In this document: positions 40,927 to 49,709 of the stretch, in pieces | Position numbering within the stretch: the first letter of the stretch is position 1 | Layout: each line of letters opens with the position of its first letter | From: Marinihelvus sp942491555 | Lineage (GTDB): Bacteria > Pseudomonadota > Gammaproteobacteria > Xanthomonadales > SZUA-36 | Length of the DNA stretch: 64,000 bases | Direction of reading: 5' to 3' | Assembly: GCA_942491555.1 (NCBI GenBank) | Contig: CALOBN010000005.1 | Span: forward strand, 248,001 to 312,000 | Notes under the pieces: model-generated | Seen by the model: the letters and a program-made list of their open reading frames with translations, nothing else | What the model was told of the DNA's origin: nothing | Database searches by the model: none | Program-made: the position numbers and the translations under genes

Positions 40927-42240
40927 TCAGGTAGTCAGGGCACGCAATAAGCGGGCCTTATCCTCACGCAAACGGCCATCCGTTTCGAGCAATTCCTCAA
41001 TTTTACGACAGGCATGCAGCACGGTGGTATGGTCGCGCCCGCCGAAAGCGTCACCAATTTCCGGGAGGCTGTGTTCGGTCAGCTCTTTTGCCAGCGCCAT
41101 GGCAACCTGACGCGGCCTTGCGATTGTACGTGTCCTGCGCCTGCCGAGCATATCCGACATCCGCAGTTTGTAGTACTCCGCGACGGTTTTCTGAATGTTT
41201 TCGATCGTAATCAGCCGGTCATGAACCGTTAACAGATCCCGCAAAACCTCCCGGGCGAAGGCCTCATCAATCGGCCGGCCGGTGAAGCGGGCATTAGCGA
41301 TCAGGGTGTTAAGCGCACCTTCCAGGTCACGGACATTTGAGCGCATGCGCTTGGCGATCAGTGAGGCAACGGCCTCGTCCAGCTGAACGCCACGTTCCTG
41401 AGCCTTATTCAGCAAAATTGCTGCGCGGGTTTCGAAATCCGGAGGCTCAATGGCAACCGTAAGACCCCAACCTATGCGCGAGCGCAGCCTGGCCTCGAGC
41501 CCCTGAACTTCCTTGGGGTAGCGATCACAGCTGAGAATAATCTGCTGCTTACTCTCCAGGAGCGCATTGAAGGTGTGAAAAAACTCTTCCTGGGTGCGGT
41601 CTTTGCCGGCAAAAAACTGGATATCGTCGATCAGGAGCGCGTCAGCTGAGCGGTAGTGGTTCTTAAAAGAATCAATCGACCCCTGACGCAGGGACTGGAT
41701 CATTTCGCTGACAAACCGCTCCGAGTGCAGGTACAGCACCTTGGCCCCGGAATTCTGTTCGCGGAGCAGGTTGCCAGCGGCGTGCAGCAGATGGGTTTTA
41801 CCCAGACCGGTGCCGCCGTAAAGCAACAGCGGGTTGTAAGCACCGCCGGGTAACTGGGCGACCTGTTGTGCCGCGGCAAAACCAAGCTCGTTGGACTTGC
41901 CGGGAACAAAGTTATCGAAGCGGTAGCGGGTGTCGAGACCGGTGTCCGTGATGGGTTGCTGACGTACCGCCGTGCGCCGTCGCTCCTGTTGCGGTTCCGG
42001 CGCATTACCGACCTCTATTACGGCCGATTCCCGGGGTTCGCCAAGATGCTCGAAAATGTCCCGTATGCGTTCCAGGTAGTGCGCGGAAATATGATCACGA
42101 ACGTAGTCGTTGGGCGCCATGAGGCGGGTCCGACTTCGGTCAAAAACCGGCTGGAGGGGCCGGATCCATGTGTTTATATCCTCGACCGGCAGTTCACGTT
42201 CGAGGTGTTGGAGGCATCGAAGCCAGATGTTTTGCGACAT
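40927..42240 (-). CDS. dnaA: Chromosomal replication initiator DnaA
   Basis: DnaA binds DnaA boxes and opens the origin. The 437-residue protein begins SQNIWLRCLQHLERELPVED (domain I). The AAA+ domain has GGTGLGKTHLLHAAGN (about residue 145) and LLIDDIQFFAGK. Domain IV has MLGRRRTRTIARPRQVAMAL and the DnaA-box-reading GGRDHTTVLHACRKIEEL. The ATG at 42240 gives the normal N-terminus; an in-frame extension to 42339 precedes it but adds no domain sequence. Only a weak AAAGA lies upstream. Expression is probably self-regulated by the DnaA box in its promoter. Confidence 0.98.
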   Translation of the reverse strand: MSQNIWLRCLQHLERELPVEDINTWIRPLQPVFDRSRTRLMAPNDYVRDHISAHYLERIRDIFEHLGEPRESAVIEVGNAPEPQQERRRTAVRQQPITDTGLDTRYRFDNFVPGKSNELGFAAAQQVAQLPGGAYNPLLLYGGTGLGKTHLLHAAGNLLREQNSGAKVLYLHSERFVSEMIQSLRQGSIDSFKNHYRSADALLIDDIQFFAGKDRTQEEFFHTFNALLESKQQIILSCDRYPKEVQGLEARLRSRIGWGLTVAIEPPDFETRAAILLNKAQERGVQLDEAVASLIAKRMRSNVRDLEGALNTLIANARFTGRPIDEAFAREVLRDLLTVHDRLITIENIQKTVAEYYKLRMSDMLGRRRTRTIARPRQVAMALAKELTEHSLPEIGDAFGGRDHTTVLHACRKIEELLETDGRLREDKARLLRALTT

Positions 42241-42505
42241 AAATCTTTTTCTGTCAGTCCGTATTTTTGTCCAGCCGGCCTTTTTTGAGCCAACTTCGTC
42301 CCAGGCCCGTACCGTCAAGGTTGATCGGCAGGGCATCATTTTTATGGTCTGGTCATTTTCTTATCCGGGGCTGCAGCTCCCTGCCTCCCGGGGCCCTCCT
42401 TGCGGAAGTTCGGAAATGGCTGGGTTCCTCCAGTTGCAGGTCCCGGATCGTCGTGCGGTGGTTCCGCATGTGGCGGAGTTCACGTGCAGGACAAGACGCC
42501 GATTC

Positions 42506-42534
42506 AGCATACTCCCCTGTGGATAACTTGACTA
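42506..42534 (-). promoter_or_regulatory. candidate dnaA promoter with a DnaA box in its spacer
   Basis: On the minus strand TAGTCA (42529-42534) and TATGCT (42506-42511) are 17 bases apart. A perfect DnaA box (TGTGGATAA on the plus strand, 42518-42526) lies wholly inside the spacer, which predicts repression of dnaA by its product. The remaining 42241-42741 interval contains the rpmH promoter and no reading frame. Confidence 0.5.
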
Positions 42535-42582
42535 CTCCTTCAACAACCGCTTGTCGTATTTTAAGTAACAGTGTTGTCATGC

Positions 42583-42611
42583 TTGAGCTTTCGAGGCCAC
42601 GGAGTTACAAT
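42583..42611 (+). promoter_or_regulatory. rpmH promoter
   Basis: TTGAGC and TACAAT with a 17-base spacer give a good sigma-70 promoter. It would start the rpmH-rnpA-yidC transcript about 125 bases before rpmH. Confidence 0.6.
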
Positions 42612-42741
42612 TTCGCTCTTGTGTCGGTAATTTGTGTGTGGTCAACAACACCACGCTCGAACTGCATCTTAAACTCGGCAACCATTATCCAATTGGCGCG
42701 CTTTAAAGCGGGTCAGCAGTAAAACTTTTGAGGTTTTCATC

Positions 42742-42876
42742 ATGAAACGTACTTTTCAGCCCAGCAGAATTAAGCGTGCCCGCCGGCATGGCTTCCGCGC
42801 ACGCATGGCCACCAAGAGCGGTCGCGCCATTGTTAATGCGCGTCGTGCGAAAGGCCGTAAGCGACTGACAGCCTGA
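42742..42876 (+). CDS. rpmH: 50S ribosomal protein L34
   Basis: A 44-residue, very basic ribosomal protein. It starts KRTFQPSRIKRARRHGFRAR and ends RRAKGRKRLTA, the L34 signature from start to finish. It sits upstream of rnpA as in nearly all bacteria, which confirms the origin-side gene order. TTTTGAGG lies upstream of the ATG. Confidence 0.98.
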   Translation: MKRTFQPSRIKRARRHGFRARMATKSGRAIVNARRAKGRKRLTA

Positions 42877-42920
42877 TCTGTCTTCGCTCGCTGCAGAATG
42901 ATTCACGCTGCAGCGACGCC

Positions 42921-42938
42921 CGCCGGCACGTGCCGGCG
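42921..42938. repeat. perfect 18-bp palindrome between rpmH and rnpA
   Basis: CGCCGGCACGTGCCGGCG is self-complementary. It lies 44 bases after the rpmH stop. There is no U-tract; it may slow readthrough from rpmH to rnpA, which are needed at very different levels, or be a protein-binding site. Confidence 0.4.
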
Positions 42939-43034
42939 CGGTGAGCAGATTAACTGTCCCTGCACACGCCCTCCGAATCGCTTTAGAGGGTTTGTCAGAA
43001 ATACCGACAGCAAAGGCCTCTGACAGGCAATATT

Positions 43035-43475
43035 GTGAACGGGGTCGACAACACAGCATCCGAGGCATTTACCCGCGCGTCGCGACTCACCCAAGAGGCA
43101 GAGTTTCGGCGCGTTTTCGCGCGCCCCCGGGTATCCAGGGACCAGTATTTTCGGGTTCTTGGACGACGTAACGAGCTGGACAGGTCACGGGTCGGGCTCG
43201 CTGTCTCGGTAAAGGTGTGCAAACGCGCCACGGGCAGGAACCGGCTCAAGCGCCTGGTACGCGAGAGCTTTCGCAGACATCACGCAGCACTGGCGCGTGA
43301 GGCTGCTGATGCAACGGGTCAAACGGCTGGTATCGACATGGTGGTCTTGCCAAGCCGGGACGCCGCCACCATGTGCAACAAAACGCTGTATGCAGCGCTG
43401 GATGGTCACTGGAAAGAGCAGCAAAGGCTTGCCAGTAATGCGCGGGTACACGCCCAAACACAAGAGAAGAACTGA
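43035..43475 (+). CDS. rnpA: Ribonuclease P protein component
   Basis: The 146-residue basic protein assists RNase P RNA in tRNA 5' maturation. The conserved start of the domain is SRLTQEAEFRRVFARPRV, and the RNR motif is TGRNRLKRLVRESFRRHH (about residue 68). The GTG at 43035 lacks a strong Shine-Dalgarno sequence. The N-terminus is about 12 residues longer than E. coli RnpA. It ends three bases before yidC, with no yidD between them. Confidence 0.94.
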   Translation: MNGVDNTASEAFTRASRLTQEAEFRRVFARPRVSRDQYFRVLGRRNELDRSRVGLAVSVKVCKRATGRNRLKRLVRESFRRHHAALAREAADATGQTAGIDMVVLPSRDAATMCNKTLYAALDGHWKEQQRLASNARVHAQTQEKN

Positions 43476-43478
43476 TTC

Positions 43479-45194
43479 ATGCCAAACCTCAGGCCCATTC
43501 TGCTTATTTCCCTGGTCTTTCTGGGCTACCTGCTTTGGGTGGAGTGGCAGAAAGATTATGGCCCGCAGCCAGGCAGCGTCCCTGCCGCCACCCCGACGGT
43601 TTCAGAAGGCAGTACTGAGCAGCTGAGCATTCCGGAAATGGGAGACCTTCCCGAGCTGACAGATGCGGCGCAGGCCAACCAGACTTCCGGTGATCTTCCG
43701 CAACAGCCGGTTGCGCCAGGGGGACAACAAGGCTTACAGGCCGCCGCCCGACAGCTGATCAGCGTAACAACCGATGTGCTGAAGCTTGAGATCGATCCGG
43801 TTGGCGGGTCAGTCGTGAGCGCTCAATTGCTGAATTATCCGGTTGACCTCGATATGCCGGACGTCAAGGTCCAGCTGCTCACCGAGGGTCCGGGGCGTTA
43901 CGCGGTTGCCCAGTCCGGGCTGCTCAGTGCGCAGACAGCACCCAACCACACCACCCGGTATATCAGCGAGTCCCGGGACTACACGCTGGCAGACGGTCAG
44001 GATCAGATCGAGATACCGCTTCGCTGGAGCGACCCGCAAGGCGTCGAGGTGGTTAAAACCTTTGTCCTCCAGCGCGGCGAGTATCACATCGCGGTAAACC
44101 ATCAGCTGCGCAACAATACCGGGGCAGTCTGGTCCGGAAGCCGTTACCTGCAATTACAAAAAGCGCCTCCGGGCGAGGGCGAAGGTGGCACCAGTTTCAA
44201 CAACCCGGAGAGCTACAGTTTTGATGGCGTCGGCTTTTACAGCCCGGAAGAAAAGCTGGACAAAATCGATTTTGAGGACGTTGAAGAAGACGCCTTCCGC
44301 ATGACCACTAAGGAAGGCTGGGCCGCCATGATCCAGCATTATTTTTTCTCTGCGTGGATTCCCCCGGCTGAAGAAACCAACAACTACAGTGCCGAGGTGT
44401 TCAGGCCCGCCGGTGGAGAACGGGTGATTGCCCGCGCGGTCGCACCGGTGGTGAGCGTACCGGCCGGCCAGGGCCATGAATTCCAGAGCACCCTGTACAT
44501 TGGTCCTAAAATCCAGGATCACCTGTCCGACATTGCCCAGGGCCTGGACCTGACCGTCAATTACGGCATTTTCACGGTGTTTTCCGCACCGCTGTTCTGG
44601 TTGCTCAGCAAGATTCACGATTTTGTCGGCAACTGGGGCTGGTCCATTGTCCTGTTGACGGTTCTCATCAAGCTCGCATTCTTCAAGCTCACCGAAGCCC
44701 AATATCGCTCGATGGCCCGCATGCGTAAGCTGCAGCCCCGCATTGAGAAGCTCAAGGAGCGTTACGGCGATGACCGCCAGGCGATGAGCCAGGCCATGAT
44801 GAAGATGTACAAGGAGGAAAAAGTGAACCCGCTTGGCGGTTGTTTACCGATTCTTGTGCAGATTCCGATTTTTATTGCCCTTTACTGGGTGCTGCTTGAA
44901 TCGGTCGAGCTGCGCCAGGCGCCGTTTATCCTTTGGATTGACAACCTTTCCGTGCGTGACCCTTACTTCATTCTGCCAATACTGAACGCAGCATTCATGT
45001 TTGCCACCCAGCGGCTGACCCCGATGGTTGGTATGGACCCACTGCAACAGAAGATGATGCAGGCCATGCCACTGGTGTTTGCGGTAATGTTTGCGTTCTT
45101 CCCGGCGGGTCTGGTGCTTTACTGGGCGACCAACGCCGGCCTGTCCCTGGCTCAGCAGTGGTACATCACGCGCAAAATCGCCGCGGAAGACTAG
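43479..45194 (+). CDS. yidC: Membrane protein insertase YidC
   Basis: YidC (571 residues) inserts membrane proteins alone or with SecYEG. An N-terminal helix (ILLISLVFLGYLLWVEW) is followed by a large periplasmic beta domain (residues about 85-330), and the C-terminal half has the five conserved helices, with NWGWSIVLLTVLIKLAFFKL, the charged RMRKLQPRIEKLKERYGDDR loop, GGCLPILVQIPIFIALYWVL and ATNAGLSLAQQWYI. Length is typical for Gram-negatives. It lies three bases after rnpA in one transcript. Confidence 0.97.
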   Translation: MPNLRPILLISLVFLGYLLWVEWQKDYGPQPGSVPAATPTVSEGSTEQLSIPEMGDLPELTDAAQANQTSGDLPQQPVAPGGQQGLQAAARQLISVTTDVLKLEIDPVGGSVVSAQLLNYPVDLDMPDVKVQLLTEGPGRYAVAQSGLLSAQTAPNHTTRYISESRDYTLADGQDQIEIPLRWSDPQGVEVVKTFVLQRGEYHIAVNHQLRNNTGAVWSGSRYLQLQKAPPGEGEGGTSFNNPESYSFDGVGFYSPEEKLDKIDFEDVEEDAFRMTTKEGWAAMIQHYFFSAWIPPAEETNNYSAEVFRPAGGERVIARAVAPVVSVPAGQGHEFQSTLYIGPKIQDHLSDIAQGLDLTVNYGIFTVFSAPLFWLLSKIHDFVGNWGWSIVLLTVLIKLAFFKLTEAQYRSMARMRKLQPRIEKLKERYGDDRQAMSQAMMKMYKEEKVNPLGGCLPILVQIPIFIALYWVLLESVELRQAPFILWIDNLSVRDPYFILPILNAAFMFATQRLTPMVGMDPLQQKMMQAMPLVFAVMFAFFPAGLVLYWATNAGLSLAQQWYITRKIAAED

Positions 45195-45267
45195 GGCCTG
45201 CTGACACTCGTTGCGTGGCCCTTGACCAGACGGCCCGGTCTGATCTTCGCCCTGCTAAGCTTGGCCC

Positions 45268-46611
45268 ATGAACGCGTCACCGACTGACACCATTGCAGCC
45301 GTGGCCACACCCCCGGGCGTCGGGGGCGTGGCGGTTCTGCGCATATCCGGGCCGCAAGCCCGGCACCTCGGTGAAACCATTACCGGTAAGACACTCACCC
45401 CGCGCTCGCTGCACCTCAGTGCTTTTCGCGACAGCGATGGTGTAACCATCGATTCAGGGCTGGCATTGTTTTTCCAGGGACCGGCATCCTTCACCGGTGA
45501 AGACGTGGTGGAACTCCAGGGTCATGGCGGCGCGGTTGTTCAGGACATGCTTTTGCGACGCGTGCTTCAGCTCGGCGCGCGACCGGCCCGGCCCGGCGAG
45601 TTTTCCGAGCGGGCCTTCCTGAATAACAAACTCGACCTCCTCCAGGCCGAAGCAATCGCTGACCTTGTCGCTTCCGGGTCGGAAGCGGCCGCCCGTGCGG
45701 CCCAGCGTTCTCTTGAAGGTGTTTTTTCTGTCCAGGTGCAGGCTATACAGGACGGGCTGACCGCACTGCGGGTTTTCGTGGAGGCCGCGCTGGACTTCCC
45801 GGACGAGGAAATAGACTTCATCGCCGAAAGCGATGTGCTGGAACGCCTGACAGCGATCCAGACACAGCTGGCATCGTTGACCCGGGAGGCCACGCAAGGC
45901 CAGGTACTGCGAGACGGTATTACCGTCGCCATTATCGGGGTGCCCAATGCGGGTAAATCCAGTTTGCTCAATGCCCTTGCCGGAAGGGACTCTGCGATCG
46001 TTACTGATATTCCGGGTACCACCCGTGATGTACTGCGGGAAACCCTTTCCCTGGACGGTTTACCCCTGCATCTGGCGGATACTGCCGGTATTCGGGAGGC
46101 AGGAGACGCCGTCGAAGAAGAGGGTATTCGCCGTGCCAGGGCGGTGCTGGAAAGGGCTGATGTGGCGCTTCTGGTTATCGACCCCACCCAGGATCTTGCA
46201 GGCCAACTCGCCTTACGCCGGGACGTCCCCGAAGCCGTACGCTGCATCAGCGTGTACAACAAGCGCGACCTGCTCGACAAGGACGCCCATGAAGAAGGTG
46301 GCTGGTCCGTAAGCCTCTCCGCCGCGCGTCGCGAGGGCCTTGATGATCTGGTTAGACTGCTGCACCGTGCAGCGGGTCTGCAAGGCGATATTTCCGGTAC
46401 CTTTTCTGCCCGCCGCCGCCACCTTGAGGCCCTGGGCCAGGCCGCGTTTCACCTTGAACAGGGCCGCGTACAGTTGCAGGAGTTTGCCTCGGCAGAAACC
46501 CTTGCTGAAGAGCTTCGCCTGTCCCAGCGTGCGCTGGGAGAGGTAACCGGAGCGTTCTTGCCGGACGATCTCCTGGGCGCCATTTTTTCCTCTTTCTGTA
46601 TTGGTAAGTAG
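45268..46611 (+). CDS. mnmE: tRNA modification GTPase MnmE
   Basis: MnmE with MnmG makes cmnm5 uridine at tRNA U34. The 447-residue protein has an N-terminal folate-binding domain (TDTIAAVATPPGVGGVAVLR), a helical domain, the G domain with GVPNAGKSSLLNALAGRDSA, DIPGTTRD and DTAGIREAGD, and the C-terminal catalytic FCIGK. All switch and catalytic residues are present. The usual next gene mnmG is not here; the 214 bases after the stop hold no recognisable gene. The partner mnmG must lie elsewhere. Confidence 0.97.
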   Translation: MNASPTDTIAAVATPPGVGGVAVLRISGPQARHLGETITGKTLTPRSLHLSAFRDSDGVTIDSGLALFFQGPASFTGEDVVELQGHGGAVVQDMLLRRVLQLGARPARPGEFSERAFLNNKLDLLQAEAIADLVASGSEAAARAAQRSLEGVFSVQVQAIQDGLTALRVFVEAALDFPDEEIDFIAESDVLERLTAIQTQLASLTREATQGQVLRDGITVAIIGVPNAGKSSLLNALAGRDSAIVTDIPGTTRDVLRETLSLDGLPLHLADTAGIREAGDAVEEEGIRRARAVLERADVALLVIDPTQDLAGQLALRRDVPEAVRCISVYNKRDLLDKDAHEEGGWSVSLSAARREGLDDLVRLLHRAAGLQGDISGTFSARRRHLEALGQAAFHLEQGRVQLQEFASAETLAEELRLSQRALGEVTGAFLPDDLLGAIFSSFCIGK

Positions 46612-46825
46612 GCAGCGCAGGCCACCAGACCTGCGTCAGCCCGTGGCGGTGGTTGACTTTTCCGGCCTAAATCCCGACCGTAGTGCAGCCCCGGCACGAC
46701 GGCCCACCCTGATTCAGGGCGCGGCACGTGATCCGGCTCAGGCCTGTGTGTCCCGGTCCCGGCCCAGAATCCCGGCGCAGGACAACACGGAAACCGGAAA
46801 AGCAAATCAGCGGTGAGACTGAATC

Positions 46826-48286
46826 ATGAAACTGGAAAACCCTTCCCTATTGCGTAGCAACGCCTTTATCGACGGCGTATGGAGCGACGCCGACACTGGC
46901 GCAACTTTTGAAGTCACCAACCCGGCCAACGGTGAGGTACTCGCAACCGTTCCGGATCTTGGCGCAACCGAGACCGGGCGTGCCATTGAGGCTGCCAGTG
47001 CAGCCTGGCCCGCATGGCGCTCAAAGACCGCCAAGGAACGCGCCGCGATTCTGCGACGCTGGCACGAGCTCATTCTGAAAAACAAAAATGACCTCGCGGT
47101 TCTGATGACCGCCGAGCAGGGCAAGCCCGAGGCCGAATCAGCTGGTGAGGTGATGTACGGAGCCTCGTTTATCGAGTGGTTTGCCGAGGAAGGTAAACGC
47201 CTGTACGGGGACGTTATACCCACCCATATGGCCGACCGGCGAATTTTGGTGCTGCGTCAATCTGTTGGTGTGGTTGGCTGCATTACACCGTGGAACTTCC
47301 CCAATGCCATGATCACCCGTAAAGCGGCTCCGGCACTGGCGGCCGGCTGCCCTATTGTGATCAAACCGGCGGCAGAAACGCCGCTATCGGCGCTTGCCCT
47401 GGCAGTACTGGCCGAAGAGGCCGGCATTCCGGCTGGCGTGTTCAATGTTCTGACCAGCACGCAGTCACAGGAAGTCGGCGAGCAACTGACGGAACACCCA
47501 CTGGTGCGGAAGTTCTCCTTTACCGGCTCCACGGCAGTGGGCAAGCAGTTGATTCGCCAGTGCGCCTCGACGGTTAAGCGGGTGTCGATGGAGCTGGGCG
47601 GCAATGCACCCTTCATCGTGTTTGACGATGCCGACATCGATGCGGCCGTTCAGGGTGCCATGATCAGTAAGTACCGCAATGCGGGCCAGACCTGCGTCTG
47701 TGCCAACCGGATATATGTCCAGGCAGGCGTCTACGAGGAGTTCATGGAGAAGTTTGCGCAGGCAACACGTGAACTGACCGTGGGGCATGGTAACCAGGCC
47801 GGTGTCGACATTGGTCCAATGATTTCGGAAAACGCCATGCAAAAGGTTGAAGCGCTTTTGCAGGACGCGCGCGATCAAGGCGGCGATATTCTGGTGGGCG
47901 GTGCACGGCATGAACTCGGTGGCACGTTCTTTCAACCGACGATTGTTGGTGGGGCAACGGCCGACATGCGTTTTGCCCGCGAAGAAATTTTCGGACCGGT
48001 CGCCCCGGTGTTTCGGTTTGAGCAGGACGAGGAGGTCATTGAGCTGGCCAACGCGACGGAATACGGCCTGGCAGCCTACTTTTATGCACGTGACATCGGC
48101 CGTATCTGGCGCGTTGCAGAGGGCCTTGAGTACGGGATGGTGTGTATTAATGATGGTATTTTGTCCACAGAAACCGCGCCCTTTGGCGGGGTTAAGGAGT
48201 CCGGAATTGGCCGTGAAGGCTCCCGCTATGGCATCGAAGAATATGTGGAGATGAAATATCTGACGCTGGCCGGACTTGGCTCGTGA
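46826..48286 (+). CDS. gabD: Succinate-semialdehyde dehydrogenase (NAD(P)+)
   Basis: This is a 486-residue aldehyde dehydrogenase closest to GabD. The active-site asparagine lies in GCITPWNFPNAMITRK, the nucleotide-binding lysine in IVIKPAAETPLSALAL, the general-base glutamate in VSMELGGNAPFIVFDD and the nucleophile in AGQTCVCANRIYV. GFxVFxS-like features are replaced by FTGSTAVGKQL, as in GabD. Conversion of succinate semialdehyde to succinate is inferred; related aldehydes are possible. It overlaps the class V enzyme gene (GTGA) and lies in a cluster handling 2-oxoglutarate. Confidence 0.85.
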   Translation: MKLENPSLLRSNAFIDGVWSDADTGATFEVTNPANGEVLATVPDLGATETGRAIEAASAAWPAWRSKTAKERAAILRRWHELILKNKNDLAVLMTAEQGKPEAESAGEVMYGASFIEWFAEEGKRLYGDVIPTHMADRRILVLRQSVGVVGCITPWNFPNAMITRKAAPALAAGCPIVIKPAAETPLSALALAVLAEEAGIPAGVFNVLTSTQSQEVGEQLTEHPLVRKFSFTGSTAVGKQLIRQCASTVKRVSMELGGNAPFIVFDDADIDAAVQGAMISKYRNAGQTCVCANRIYVQAGVYEEFMEKFAQATRELTVGHGNQAGVDIGPMISENAMQKVEALLQDARDQGGDILVGGARHELGGTFFQPTIVGGATADMRFAREEIFGPVAPVFRFEQDEEVIELANATEYGLAAYFYARDIGRIWRVAEGLEYGMVCINDGILSTETAPFGGVKESGIGREGSRYGIEEYVEMKYLTLAGLGS

Positions 48287-49569
48287 GTGCGATTTCAGAA
48301 CCGGGAGCAGAACGAGCGCAGCGACCTTTTGATATAGATTTCGTCCGCGCGCATTTCCCCGCCTTTGCCGATCCCGACCTGGCTGGTTTTGCGCACCTGG
48401 AGAACGCCGGCGGCTCTTACGCCAGTGCGCCGGTCATTGAGCGTCTGCAACGCTTTTATCGCAGCACCAAGCTGCAGCCCTACTACCCGTCCGCGCCCTC
48501 CACCAGCGGCGGCGGGGCAATGGATGAAGCGCGTACAAGGCTTGCTGCCTGGATGGGTGTCACCGATGACGAATTGGTGTTTGGCCCTTCCACGACCCAG
48601 AACACCTATGTGCTGGCCCAGGCCCTGCGTGGCTGGATGCAGCCTGGTGATGAGGTGGTCATTTCGCGGCAGGACCATGAGGCCAACCGCGGCGCCTTTC
48701 ATCGCCTTGAGCAGGAAGGTTTCCGGGTCCGGGAGTGGGCTGTTGATCCACAAACCGGGGAACTGAGCACGGCCGGCCTTGAGGCGGTTCTCAACGAGCG
48801 CACACGGGCCGTGGCCTTCACTCATTGCTCCAACGTGGTCGGCAGCATCAACCCGGTCCGTGAATGGTGCGATCTGATCCGCGCCGCCGGTGCCATGAGC
48901 ATCGTCGACGGCGTTTCCTATGCGCCGCACGGCATTCCGCAGCCCGGCGATCTGGGCGCGGATGTTTACCTGTATTCCCTCTACAAGGTATATGGCCCGC
49001 ACCTGGGAATCATGACCGTTGCCGCGCAGTGGCACGAAAAGCTTGCCAACCAGGGTCATTTTTTCAATGCCGGCTCGCCCCGGCTTCGCTTTGCCCCGGC
49101 CGGACCGGACCACGCCCAGGTTGCCTCGGCCGCCGGGGTCGTGGATTACCTGGAAAGCCTGCATCGTCATCACTTTCCCCAGTCAGCAGCACCTTCGGTG
49201 GCGGATGCTGGTTCCAAAGCGGCACGCGAGGTTCATGATCTGCTGCGTGCACGTGAGAAACACCTTGTAGCGCCTTTGCTGGATTGGCTGGCAGGGCGGC
49301 CTGATGTCCGTATTATCGGCAAGACAACGGCCGCAGGCCGCGCGCCCACCGTGTCCTTCACTGTTTCCAACAAGAGCCCCCGGGACCTATGCGAAACGCT
49401 GGCCCGCCAGAACATCGGCACGGGTTATGGCAACTTCTATGCTTACCGCCTGGTAGAAGATCTGGGAATCGATCCGGCGGTTGGTGTGCTGCGCTGCTCA
49501 CTGGTGCACTACAACAGCGGGGAAGAAGTCGCGCGCCTTATTTCGGCGCTGGACGAAATTATCGATTAG
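48283..49569 (+). CDS. Cysteine desulfurase-like class V aminotransferase
   Basis: A 428-residue PLP enzyme of the VC1184-like cysteine desulfurase family. The PLP lysine is in YLYSLYKVYGPHLGIM, and the pyridoxal-contacting segments are VFGPSTTQNTYVLAQAL, DHEANRGAFHRLE and VDGVSYAPHG. The loop containing the catalytic cysteine of SufS is not obvious, so it may be an aminotransferase or decarboxylase of another amino acid. The GTG start overlaps the gabD stop. Its role in the cluster is not clear; transamination making or using 2-oxoglutarate would fit. Confidence 0.8.
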   Translation: MSAISEPGAERAQRPFDIDFVRAHFPAFADPDLAGFAHLENAGGSYASAPVIERLQRFYRSTKLQPYYPSAPSTSGGGAMDEARTRLAAWMGVTDDELVFGPSTTQNTYVLAQALRGWMQPGDEVVISRQDHEANRGAFHRLEQEGFRVREWAVDPQTGELSTAGLEAVLNERTRAVAFTHCSNVVGSINPVREWCDLIRAAGAMSIVDGVSYAPHGIPQPGDLGADVYLYSLYKVYGPHLGIMTVAAQWHEKLANQGHFFNAGSPRLRFAPAGPDHAQVASAAGVVDYLESLHRHHFPQSAAPSVADAGSKAAREVHDLLRAREKHLVAPLLDWLAGRPDVRIIGKTTAAGRAPTVSFTVSNKSPRDLCETLARQNIGTGYGNFYAYRLVEDLGIDPAVGVLRCSLVHYNSGEEVARLISALDEIID

Positions 49570-49709
49570 CTTCCTTCTGACGGTGCAGAAAGTCTTAACC
49601 CGGGTCTTTGCAGCACGAGTTTTTCCAGTGGGTGCGCCTGCGGGACAAAACGTTTATTCTTGTTCACGATGACCGGCCCACGGCGGGCGGGGGAGATGAA
49701 CAAGCGCGC

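Noticed and set aside
42921..42938. Intrinsic terminator after rpmH
   Set aside because: The palindrome has no loop and no U-tract; kept only as a repeat.
46612..46825. Small open frame between mnmE and gabD (about 71 codons)
   Set aside because: It starts inside the end of mnmE, has a Pro/Arg-rich shadow-like composition and no ribosome-binding site.
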